DNA of 35,015 bases from Desulfotignum sp. (GTDB taxonomy: Bacteria > Desulfobacterota > Desulfobacteria > Desulfobacterales > Desulfobacteraceae), in NCBI GenBank assembly GCA_021737695.1, contig JAIPDL010000037.1, positions 1 to 35,015 on the forward strand, written 5' to 3'. This document shows positions 15,850-23,327 of the stretch, piece by piece. A program made the position numbers and the translations under genes. The notes beneath the pieces are model-generated. The model was not told where the DNA came from and did no database searches. It saw only the letters and a program-made list of their open reading frames with translations. Each line of letters starts with the position of its first letter. Position 1 is the first letter of the stretch.

Positions 15850-17256
15850 ATGAAAGACATGAGAGATTTTATTGCCACCTGTGAAGAAAAAGGTCTTTTG
15901 AAACGGATCACTGCAGAAGTTGACACCCATCTGGAATTGTCACACATTGCCAAATTAAACGAAGAGGCCCATGGACCGGCTCTGTTGTTTGAAAATTGCA
16001 AAGGCCACACATCACCGGTTATTACCAGTGTGGCCACCACCGTTCAACGGCTTGCCATCATCATGGGAGAGGATGAAAATTCAAGCCTAACCGACCTATA
16101 CGGGGCCTGGGCAGAAAAAGCAAAAAAGCCCATTCCACCGGTATATGTCGACAAATCAATAGCCCCGTGCAAAGAAAATATCATGATGGGTGATCAAGTG
16201 GATTTGAATATGTTTCCTGTCCCTCATTACTACCCTTTAGATGGGGGAAAATATTATGGAACCGCCCATTTTATCATTACAAAAGACCCTGATTCCGGTT
16301 GGGTCAACCTGGGCACATACAGAAGTCAGCTTCTGGGCAAAGATAAAATCGGTACCCAGTTTATCAAAGGAAAACATGCTGACATCATGCTGAAAAAATA
16401 TCAGGCCCTTGGGAAACCCATGCCCTGCGCCTCCATTTCAGGGTGCGATCCAATATTGTTTATCCTGGGCGCTGCCCGGGTTGGTGCGTTCACCAGTGAA
16501 TATGATGTGGCAGGGGCATTCCGTGGTGAAGCGGTCGAAGTCGTTAAAGGAGAGGTGGTTGATCTGCCGATTCCAGCCCATGCGGAAATTGTTGTGGAAG
16601 GTTTTGTGGATGCGGAAAAATTCATGGAAGAAGGACCGTTCGGTGAATATACCGGATATTATTCAGGTGTTGGTACAGATCCCAGAAACTTTATTGATGT
16701 GAAATGTGTGACTTACAGAAACAATCCGATTCACTGGGGCACAACGGTTGGGCGTGCTGTCACTGATTCCCATATGGTTATGGCGTTGTCTTATGGGGCG
16801 ACCCTCTGGCAGCAGCTCAATGAAATGAATATCCCGGGTTTGAAAAACTGCTATTGTCCGCCGGAAGGTGCCGGCCGATTCCTGGCTATTATTTCCATGA
16901 AACAAATGTATCCCGGGCATGTTGACCAGGTATTGACCGCAGCCATTTCCACGGAAATGGGTGCCTATGGTCTTAAAACAGTTATTGTGGTGGATGACGA
17001 CATTGATTCATGGGACATCCCAAGAGTCATGTATGCCATGAGTTTCAGATTCCAGCCCAATCGCTGCCAGATCATCAAGAGAGGCAGGTCTACGCCTCTT
17101 GATCCTTCTTTACCTATCAATGCCAGATGGATTACAGGAAGACTTCTCATGGACTGTACGATTCCCTATGAATGGGAGCCAAAACCCATACAGATCCAAC
17201 TGGACCCCGCCGTGGTGGAAAGAGTAAAAGAAAGATGGTCTGAACTCGGTTTATAA
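15850..17256 (+). CDS. UbiD-family (de)carboxylase, phenylphosphate carboxylase PpcB-like
   Basis: A 468-residue UbiD-family enzyme, a group that uses prenylated FMN for reversible (de)carboxylation of aromatic and unsaturated acids. The catalytic Arg158 (TYRSQ) and the Glu261/Glu266 pair (EEGPFGEY) have the spacing of the R-E-E network known from Fdc1/UbiD. The ATG at 15850 follows an AAAGGAG site; the open frame extends upstream to a GTG at 15781, but that stretch is hairpin sequence and not protein-like. In this context it should carboxylate phenylphosphate (or the phosphate ester of another phenol) to a hydroxybenzoate. Only one UbiD-like subunit is present, unlike the PpcA+PpcB pair of Thauera but like the single ppcB of the Geobacter metallireducens cluster. 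Confidence 0.85.
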   Translation: MKDMRDFIATCEEKGLLKRITAEVDTHLELSHIAKLNEEAHGPALLFENCKGHTSPVITSVATTVQRLAIIMGEDENSSLTDLYGAWAEKAKKPIPPVYVDKSIAPCKENIMMGDQVDLNMFPVPHYYPLDGGKYYGTAHFIITKDPDSGWVNLGTYRSQLLGKDKIGTQFIKGKHADIMLKKYQALGKPMPCASISGCDPILFILGAARVGAFTSEYDVAGAFRGEAVEVVKGEVVDLPIPAHAEIVVEGFVDAEKFMEEGPFGEYTGYYSGVGTDPRNFIDVKCVTYRNNPIHWGTTVGRAVTDSHMVMALSYGATLWQQLNEMNIPGLKNCYCPPEGAGRFLAIISMKQMYPGHVDQVLTAAISTEMGAYGLKTVIVVDDDIDSWDIPRVMYAMSFRFQPNRCQIIKRGRSTPLDPSLPINARWITGRLLMDCTIPYEWEPKPIQIQLDPAVVERVKERWSELGL

Positions 17257-17270
17257 GGAAAGGATGACAC

Positions 17271-18923
17271 GTGAAACCTATTCGATATACAAAAGCGATG
17301 ACAGATGAATTTGTCCGTGACGGATACTGGACCCAGGAAACCTTTTATGATTTCTGGGAAAAAAATGCCCGTGAAATACCCAATCAGGAAGCCCTGGTGG
17401 ATTCAAAATACAGGCTTACCTGGAGTGAGGCAGAGAAACTGGCGGATGCCATGGCAATCTCCTGGGTTGAAATGGGCATAGAAAAACATGCCCGGGTGAT
17501 CATTCAGTCTCCCAACAGTGTGTATGGCTTTCTGGCAAGAATTGCCTGTGAACGGGCCGGCTTAATTTCTCTGACCGTGTATCCCTACCTGAGAAAAAAA
17601 GAGCTGACTTACATGGTGGACAGGACCAAGGCATCTGCGGTTATTATCCTGCACACCTATAATAAGTTTAATTACCTTGAAATGTATGAGGATCTGCAGA
17701 AAGACTTTCCCCATCTGAAAAATATTTTTCTGTTTGATGATCAGGTTCCAGACAGCGCTCCGGAAGGCACTTTTTCTCTTCCTGCGATTGTTGAAAGCCG
17801 AGTCAAACAACCCATTGATAAAAAAATTCTGGCAGAAAGACGACTGGATGCCATAGAAAATGTGGCTATTCTCACCACAACTTCAGGCACTACCGGGATC
17901 CCCAAGCTGGTTGAATGGCCGGCAGCGCCACGGATCTGTACCTCCAAGGGCCGGGTGGATATCTGGAGCCTGACAAAAAAAGACATCACCATGGCCATTG
18001 CCCCCCACGCCGGGGGAGCGGCAGGAACCTTGACCTATTTTGCCGCCCCGATTGCAGGCGCCAAAACCGTTATGCTTGAAGAGTTTTCACCAGATGCTGC
18101 CCTGGCACTTATTGAAAAAGAACGGGCAACAGCTATTGGGGTAGTCCCTACCCACCTGATTCGAATGCTTGAAGCCGATATATCAAAGTATGACTTGAGT
18201 TCCCTCAGATTTATTCGGTCGGCTGGCGGATATCTGCCGCCTCAAGTTGCAGAGGAAGCGGAAGCGGCGTTTGGCGCTTCGATCACCAGTGATCTTGGCA
18301 CACAGGATATGGGCTCAGTATCAGGATGCCGGGTGGAAGATTCCAAAGACCTCAGACGGCGAACCGTCGGTAGAATGCTTCCGGGAAACAAAGTCAGGCT
18401 CGCACATCAGGAAAACAGAGAAATAACCGTGCCTGATGGTGACCCAGGCATACTGTATTTCAGAGGGCCCCATGCCCCGGCCGGATATTACAGGGATGAA
18501 GAGCTGACCTCAACGGTATTTGACAAAGACGGGTGGACCACAACCGAAGATATTGTCAAGTTTGATCATGGGTGTCTGTGGATATTGGGAAGGGCCAAAG
18601 ACATGATTATCCGGGGTGGCCAGAATATCTATCCGGCCGAAGTGGAAGGTCTTTTAAATGATCATCCTGCTGTGGGATCAGTGGCCATTGTAGGCTATCC
18701 GGACAGGGAGATGGGTGAGCGCTGTGCCGCCTATGTTATCCCAAAACCCGGGAAGAATTTCGATTTTCAAACCATGGTCGATCATCTGAAATCCAAAGAT
18801 ATCGCCATGTTCAAACTTCCCGAACATCTGGAGGTCGTTACTGAATTTCCGACAGTCGGCGATTCCGGTAAGGTGAACAAGGAAACCCTGAAAAAAGATA
18901 TCAGAGAAAAACTGGGTTTGTAA
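17271..18923 (+). CDS. Aryl-CoA ligase / AMP-forming acyl-adenylating enzyme
   Basis: A 550-residue ANL superfamily enzyme. The P-loop TSGTTGIPK is at 204-212, the aromatic-acid pocket and A5-like motif around SDLGTQDMGS, the GRAKDMIIRGGQNIYPAEVE hinge in the C-terminal domain, and the catalytic Lys534 in GDSGKVNKE. It activates a carboxylic acid to an acyl-AMP and normally to a CoA thioester. Given the neighbours, 4-hydroxybenzoate or another hydroxybenzoate is the likely substrate, feeding the benzoyl-CoA pathway. It begins with GTG 15 bp after ubiD behind an AAGGAAAGGA site. The overall pattern also recalls dihydroxybenzoate-AMP ligases, so substrate assignment is an inference from context. 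Confidence 0.82.
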   Translation: MKPIRYTKAMTDEFVRDGYWTQETFYDFWEKNAREIPNQEALVDSKYRLTWSEAEKLADAMAISWVEMGIEKHARVIIQSPNSVYGFLARIACERAGLISLTVYPYLRKKELTYMVDRTKASAVIILHTYNKFNYLEMYEDLQKDFPHLKNIFLFDDQVPDSAPEGTFSLPAIVESRVKQPIDKKILAERRLDAIENVAILTTTSGTTGIPKLVEWPAAPRICTSKGRVDIWSLTKKDITMAIAPHAGGAAGTLTYFAAPIAGAKTVMLEEFSPDAALALIEKERATAIGVVPTHLIRMLEADISKYDLSSLRFIRSAGGYLPPQVAEEAEAAFGASITSDLGTQDMGSVSGCRVEDSKDLRRRTVGRMLPGNKVRLAHQENREITVPDGDPGILYFRGPHAPAGYYRDEELTSTVFDKDGWTTTEDIVKFDHGCLWILGRAKDMIIRGGQNIYPAEVEGLLNDHPAVGSVAIVGYPDREMGERCAAYVIPKPGKNFDFQTMVDHLKSKDIAMFKLPEHLEVVTEFPTVGDSGKVNKETLKKDIREKLGL

Positions 18924-18930
18924 TCAGGCG

Positions 18931-18974
18931 CCCGCAGCAGGAATAAAACAGATTTCTGAAATTTCTGCTGCGGG
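18931..18974 (+). other. GC-rich intercistronic hairpin between CoA ligase and Tm-1-like gene
   Basis: CCCGCAGCAG (18931-18940) and CTGCTGCGGG (18965-18974) form a perfect 10-bp stem with a 24-nt AT-rich loop, followed by TTTAAAAAAGG. It starts 8 bp after the ligase stop. The weak U-run suggests partial termination or an RNA 3'-end/processing element dividing the operon. Confidence 0.55.
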
Positions 18975-18993
18975 TTTAAAAAAGGCAAAAAAG

Positions 18994-20211
18994 ATGAATA
19001 CACCGAAAACGGTTTTAATCATATCCACCCTGGACACCAAAAGAGATGAAACCCGGTACCTGAAATACAAATTTAAAGAAATAGATGTTCTGCCACTTTT
19101 AATGGACCTTTCAATGCGGGGCAAAGAACCTTCCAGAGCGGAATTGACCCCTTCCCATGTAGCTTCTGCCGGCGGGAGCACCATAGAAGAGATCAACCAG
19201 TCCAAAGAACGTTCAACCATCACCAATATCATTATTGACGGCGCCACCAAAATTGCCAGGGACCTGTATCTCGCGGGCAAAATCCATGGCGTTATGGCCA
19301 TTGGTGGATCGACCGGGTCTCTGATGGCAACCGATGTCATGCGTTCCCTGCCGTTTGGCATCCCAAAGCTGATGATATCTTCCACTGCAGCGTTACCGGG
19401 TTTGTCCACCAGATATATCGGCACCAGTGATATTCTTCTGTTTCATTCGGTTATTGAAATTACGGGTGTGACAGATATGCTCAAAAATGTCATGGACAGG
19501 GCCTGTTATGCCATGAAAGGGATGATCAAATATGTGGACAATACCCTGGCTGCCCACAACAAGAAAACCATTGCCATGACCATGCTGGGACCGTGCGAAC
19601 AATGCGCGCGCTCAGTTCGTGCGGCCCTTGAAAACCAAGGATTTCAGATCACTGGATTTTCTGCTGCCGGTGTCGGAGATCAGGCCATGGAAAAAATGAT
19701 TGCTGAAGGGTTTTTCCATGGAGTCATCGACCTGGCCCCGGGCGGAGTCGGAGAACATTATTTTGGCTTCATGCGGGACGGTGGCCCCGATCGTCTGGAA
19801 TCTGCTGCAAAAACAGGGATTCCCCAGATAATTTCCACCTGTTCTGTCAACCACATGACACCGGCCCGGTCCAAATACAAAAAGGAGTTCTATGAACGGC
19901 GAAAATATGACCTTGATAAATTTCGGACCTGGCTGCGCCTTTCACCGGACGAACTCAAACAGGTGGCCGGTGAATTTGCCAGAAAACTCAATGGTTCCAA
20001 AGGACCTGTAAAAATTATGATTCCGCTGAAAGGATGGTCTTCTGTGGACGCGCCGGGAAATTCGACCTATGATCCGGATGAAGACAAACTTTTTACCCAT
20101 ACACTGCGCAATTTACTGAATTCAAACATCGACATCATTGAAATCGATGCAAACATGGAAGATCCGGTATTCAGCAAGATAGTCATCAAAACGGCGCTGG
20201 AGATTTTTTAA
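18994..20211 (+). CDS. Tm-1-like ATP-binding domain protein (UPF0261)
   Basis: A 405-residue member of the UPF0261/Tm-1-like family. The N-terminal half starts with the VLIISTLDTKRDETRYLK strand-helix unit and contains GVMAIGGSTGSLMATDVMRSLPFGIPK, the glycine-rich nucleotide-binding region. The C-terminal half contains the conserved GVIDLAPGGVGEHYFG and MIPLKGWSSVDAPG segments. The plant Tm-1 protein of this family binds ATP, but bacterial members have no settled enzymatic role. Its stop overlaps the HD gene start (TAATG), so the two are translationally coupled. It is embedded in the aromatic operon, suggesting a pathway-specific function that I cannot name. Confidence 0.8.
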   Translation: MNTPKTVLIISTLDTKRDETRYLKYKFKEIDVLPLLMDLSMRGKEPSRAELTPSHVASAGGSTIEEINQSKERSTITNIIIDGATKIARDLYLAGKIHGVMAIGGSTGSLMATDVMRSLPFGIPKLMISSTAALPGLSTRYIGTSDILLFHSVIEITGVTDMLKNVMDRACYAMKGMIKYVDNTLAAHNKKTIAMTMLGPCEQCARSVRAALENQGFQITGFSAAGVGDQAMEKMIAEGFFHGVIDLAPGGVGEHYFGFMRDGGPDRLESAAKTGIPQIISTCSVNHMTPARSKYKKEFYERRKYDLDKFRTWLRLSPDELKQVAGEFARKLNGSKGPVKIMIPLKGWSSVDAPGNSTYDPDEDKLFTHTLRNLLNSNIDIIEIDANMEDPVFSKIVIKTALEIF

Positions 20212-20813
20212 TGGATGCTGCCTTTGAAAAACGGTTAATTACAAAAATTGAACCGATGTATAAAAACGGACGGGAGGGTGACTGGGATCATATTCTGCGC
20301 ACCGTTGATCTGTGCAGATACCTGATGGCACATGAAAATGGAGATCCTGGCATTGTTTTACCGGCCGCATACTTACATGATCTGGGATGGGCCATCGTTG
20401 ATTATGCAGATTTTAATGCTGCCACTCCCGGGGTAAAAACTAAAACCACCAGTTTTCTAAAGCATATGGAACAAGGCGCTATTCTTGCCGGTAAAATTTT
20501 AAAAGAGCTATCTTATGGTGAGGCTGAAACCAGGGAGATTCAAAGCATCATAAAAATCCATGATCTGCCTGAAAAAATTTTCAAAATGAATAAAATTAAT
20601 GCCACCCTGGTTGTAGAAGCCGATCGTTTAGACAGATATGGAAAAACAGGAATTCGCCGTTTTAAAACCATGTTTGGAAAAGAAAAAATTAGCGGGCCCT
20701 ACTGGGAAGAAGCCAAGAAAATGCGGAGAGAAGGCCTGGGGACCTGGTTCATTACCCCAACCGCCAGACTTCTGGCCAAAAAACTTGCAACGGAAATGGG
20801 ATTGTTTGATTAA
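20211..20813 (+). CDS. HD-domain phosphohydrolase-like protein
   Basis: A 200-residue protein with an HD metal-binding fold: His27 in DHILRTVDLC, His56-Asp57 in YLHDLGW, a further His in LKHMEQG, and the IIKIHDL segment. HD proteins hydrolyse phosphate esters of nucleotides or small molecules. The ATG overlaps the Tm-1-like stop by one base. No regulatory or nucleic-acid-binding domain is fused, so a metabolic phosphohydrolase is plausible. Its neighbours handle phenyl phosphate and prenyl phosphates, but a substrate cannot be assigned from sequence. Confidence 0.78.
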   Translation: MDAAFEKRLITKIEPMYKNGREGDWDHILRTVDLCRYLMAHENGDPGIVLPAAYLHDLGWAIVDYADFNAATPGVKTKTTSFLKHMEQGAILAGKILKELSYGEAETREIQSIIKIHDLPEKIFKMNKINATLVVEADRLDRYGKTGIRRFKTMFGKEKISGPYWEEAKKMRREGLGTWFITPTARLLAKKLATEMGLFD

Positions 20814-20822
20814 AAATTGTGT

Positions 20823-20844
20823 TGTCTGGTCCATACACCAGACA
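20823..20844 (+). other. Perfect intercistronic hairpin before CBS gene
   Basis: TGTCTGGT (20823-20830) and ACCAGACA (20837-20844) form an 8-bp perfect stem with a 6-nt loop, 10 bp after the HD stop. No U-tract follows. It is likely an RNA-processing or stability element. Confidence 0.5.
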
Positions 20845-20876
20845 TAATAGTACACTTATAAAATGGAGGATCAGAC

Positions 20877-21542
20877 ATGATAGTAAAAAACTGGATGCGT
20901 AAAAATCCTGATACTATTTCCAGTGAATTGTCAGCCAAAGAGGCCATGCAGGTGTTTGAAACAAAAAAAGTCCCGTTTCTGGCAGTGGTGGACAACGGCA
21001 AATTCAAGGGATTACTTGCAAGACGGGATTTGAGAGAGACTGCATCCTGGACAATTTCAACCCAGGATATTTTCGAAATGCAGTATTTTAATGAAAAATT
21101 AAAAGTCAAGGATATCATGGTGAGAAAACCGGTAAGCCTTTCCATTGATGATTCTGTTGAAACAGCCATCAAAAAAGGGGGCCAGTTCGGCAGAAGTTTC
21201 TTACCGGTAATGGATGGAGACAAATTAGTAGGCACGCTTTCCAACAGGGATTTCACCCAGGCCTTAAGCCAGCTTTTAGGGCAGGAAGAAGGCGTTCACG
21301 GGGTGACCATAGAATTAAATGGAGACTCAAATAATACCATAAAGAAAATCCTTGAAGATTTTTTTGCTGCCGACGTCAAAATCATGGGACTTTTTACGCT
21401 TAAAAACCCAAATACAGGCATCAAACGTCTTGTCATCCGATTTAACATTAAATGCTTAAAAAAGATCATCTCAGTTCTTGAAGAAAAGGGATACAACCTG
21501 TTGGAAAAAGCCACACACACAACCAATAAGTCATTATCATAA
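20877..21542 (+). CDS. ppsC: CBS-pair protein, phenylphosphate synthase subunit C-like
   Basis: A 221-residue protein with two CBS motifs (about 5-60, VKNWMRKNPDTIS to GLLARRDLRE, and about 77-135, VKDIMVRKPVSLS to GTLSNRDFTQ) and a C-terminal ACT-like region of about 85 residues. CBS pairs bind adenosine nucleotides. In Thauera the third phenylphosphate synthase protein (about 24 kDa) has CBS domains and stimulates the PpsAB reaction; size and context match here. A GGAGG site precedes the ATG. Unlike ppsA and ppsB, which are adjacent, this gene lies about 5 kb downstream in the same run. The symbol rests on context and domain match and not on a distinctive signature. Confidence 0.72.
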   Translation: MIVKNWMRKNPDTISSELSAKEAMQVFETKKVPFLAVVDNGKFKGLLARRDLRETASWTISTQDIFEMQYFNEKLKVKDIMVRKPVSLSIDDSVETAIKKGGQFGRSFLPVMDGDKLVGTLSNRDFTQALSQLLGQEEGVHGVTIELNGDSNNTIKKILEDFFAADVKIMGLFTLKNPNTGIKRLVIRFNIKCLKKIISVLEEKGYNLLEKATHTTNKSLS

Positions 21543-21557
21543 AAACAGGGGGCTGCA

Positions 21558-22151
21558 ATGAAAAAACGTTTAATTGTGGGCATCGCAGGTGCAAGCGGAG
21601 TCATTTACGGTGTCCGGCTGCTTGAGGTTCTGAAACCGACTGACATCGAAACCCATTTGATCATTTCAGAAGCGGGAAAACTGAATATAAAAATTGAAAC
21701 CCGTTATGACGTGGATGACGTCCTTTCAATGGCTGATGTTACCTATACCAATAGAGATATTGCCGCATCCGTTGCCAGCGGTTCATTCGAGACCATAGGG
21801 ATGGTGGTTGCCCCCTGCACCGTAAAAACACTTTCAGGTATCGCCAATTCCTTCAATGAAAATCTTTTGATTCGTGCTGCAGATGTTCAACTCAAGGAAA
21901 AACGCAAACTGGCCCTGATGTTCAGGGAAACCCCATTGCATGTCGGTCATTTGAGACTGCTGACTCTGGCTGCGGAAATGGGCGCCCACATTGTGCCACC
22001 CGTACCGGCTTTTTATCATCATCCCGAGACACTGGATGACATCATCAACCAGTCCGTGGGAAAAGTACTTGATTACATCGGCATAGCCCATGATCTTTTC
22101 AAACGCTGGGACAATTCAGAGTTGGTAAAACTAAAATCAGAGCTCAATTGA
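21558..22151 (+). CDS. ubiX: UbiX-family flavin prenyltransferase
   Basis: A 197-residue flavoprotein of the UbiX/Pad1 family, which joins a dimethylallyl group to FMN to make prenylated FMN for UbiD enzymes. The N-terminal VGIAGASGVIYGVRLLE is the FMN-phosphate loop. APCTVKTLSGIANSFNENLLIRAADVQLKEKRKLALMFRETPLHVGHL is the conserved core with the prenyl-phosphate-binding Arg/Glu region. It starts 15 bp after the CBS gene. It presumably serves the UbiD protein encoded upstream in the same operon and depends on the dimethylallyl supply that idi could provide. Confidence 0.92.
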   Translation: MKKRLIVGIAGASGVIYGVRLLEVLKPTDIETHLIISEAGKLNIKIETRYDVDDVLSMADVTYTNRDIAASVASGSFETIGMVVAPCTVKTLSGIANSFNENLLIRAADVQLKEKRKLALMFRETPLHVGHLRLLTLAAEMGAHIVPPVPAFYHHPETLDDIINQSVGKVLDYIGIAHDLFKRWDNSELVKLKSELN

Positions 22152-22192
22152 ACATCAGCTGAGGTACTGCAATATGTTCACGAAAGGCGGCT

Positions 22193-23197
22193 ATGACAAC
22201 GCATCCCAAATGTAAAATCACAGTCATTAAAAGAACCGTCAACCAGGATCTTATTGATGACTATTTGAAAAATTTCCCGAAAAACAGCTCTCCTTGCAGC
22301 ACGTTTCAGGAAGGGGATGAATTTCTTGTAACTTCTGAATTCAACATGCCGGAAAATTTCTGCCACTGGGCCTGGGCTGACATTCGAAGAGAAATTCTGG
22401 CAGTCATCAACGACGCCTCCTATAACTGGTACCAAAAGCCTGGGGTCGTCATTGCCGGTTGCACCGACTGGTTCCGGCCCGTATATTTCAAAATCGAAAA
22501 ACTCTCCTTTGCCGCTGCACCAAGTGATAAAAAATTCAAGGCGGTGCTGTTTGATCTGGATGGCACATTAGTGGATTTTCAATGGGACCTGGATAAAGCC
22601 ATCCCTGAAATCTGCGACATCCTTTCAGGTGCCGGTATGGATATGGCATGCTATGGAGACCCACCCAGTTACGTCAGTCTGTTCAATCTTACCCGGGATA
22701 TAACGGATCAGTGGATCAGCCGGGATGGGGCCGAAGATGCACGAACACTTCTGGCAAAAATGGATGAAGTTTACGACCGATATGATCAGGATGCCATGAC
22801 ACGGTGGCAGCCTTATCCGGAGACCCGAACCATACTGACAGAGTTGGCCGAAAAGGGTTACCGTCTGGGTGTTGTGAGCAATTGCGGCCGGGAAGCTGTC
22901 CACGGCATTCTATCCCGTTTCAATCTGACCGGGTTTTTTGAGATTATTCTGGCCCGTCAGGACATATCCCGGCTCAAGCCCCATCCTGAAAGTCTGAATC
23001 TGGCCCTTCAGGCATTATCTTTTCCACCGGAACAAGTGTTGTTTGTCGGTGATTCAATCAATGACATCATTGCTGCTGACAACACCGGTATGACTTCCTG
23101 TTTTCTATCATGCGGTGAAAGCCGGATCACAGGCTTTTCCGCTAGCCCTAATGTGCACCATATATCCCGCCTGTCGGATCTTCTGAACATTTTATAA
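22193..23197 (+). CDS. TIGR04076-domain/HAD-hydrolase fusion, possible PpcD-like subunit
   Basis: A 334-residue two-domain protein. Residues 1-105 match the small TIGR04076 family pattern (CKITVIKRTVNQDLIDDYL, MPENFCHWAWADI, GVVIAGCTDWFRPVYFKIEKL) of unknown function. Residues 115-334 are a HAD phosphatase with all four motifs: Asp121 and Asp123 in LFDLDGTLVDF, VVSNCG, LKPHPES and VLFVGDSINDI. In Thauera the phenylphosphate carboxylase delta subunit (PpcD) is a HAD protein, so this may be its counterpart acting with the UbiD protein. Alternatively it hydrolyses another phosphate in the pathway. It is the last gene of the AT-richer operon; a GC-rich operon with its own promoter follows. Confidence 0.78.
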   Translation: MTTHPKCKITVIKRTVNQDLIDDYLKNFPKNSSPCSTFQEGDEFLVTSEFNMPENFCHWAWADIRREILAVINDASYNWYQKPGVVIAGCTDWFRPVYFKIEKLSFAAAPSDKKFKAVLFDLDGTLVDFQWDLDKAIPEICDILSGAGMDMACYGDPPSYVSLFNLTRDITDQWISRDGAEDARTLLAKMDEVYDRYDQDAMTRWQPYPETRTILTELAEKGYRLGVVSNCGREAVHGILSRFNLTGFFEIILARQDISRLKPHPESLNLALQALSFPPEQVLFVGDSINDIIAADNTGMTSCFLSCGESRITGFSASPNVHHISRLSDLLNIL

Positions 23198-23219
23198 CGC
23201 ACCAACGGCCCCGGGACTC

Positions 23220-23269
23220 CAAAGGAAGCCAAACTTGATATTGACAGTTTTCTTCCTTTGCGTTATGAA
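23220..23269 (+). promoter_or_regulatory. Promoter with flanking inverted repeat for the phosphatase/lipid operon
   Basis: TTGACA (23241-23246), a 17-bp spacer and TATGAA (23264-23269) form a sigma70-like promoter about 60 bp before the histidine-phosphatase gene. Exact 9-bp arms CAAAGGAAG (23220-23228) and CTTCCTTTG (23252-23260) flank the -35 and run into the spacer, an arrangement suited to a repressor site. The LysR-type ATAA-N7-TTAT box found before idi and ppsA is absent here. Confidence 0.5.
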
Positions 23270-23327
23270 AATCATATGAAATAAACTATCTTACCTTTCC
23301 AGCATTCAGGAGATTTCGTACCCTGCC

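Noticed and set aside
20814-20876. A third LysR-type box before the CBS gene (ATAA...TTAT near 20845-20860)
   Set aside because: The half-sites are 8 bp apart instead of 7, no TTGACA-type promoter follows, and the required start site would fall inside the gene.
23239-23269. A third member of the idi/ppsA promoter family (ATTGACAGTTTT is shared with ppsA)
   Set aside because: The upstream dyad and the CATAA element are missing; only the -35 surroundings agree.
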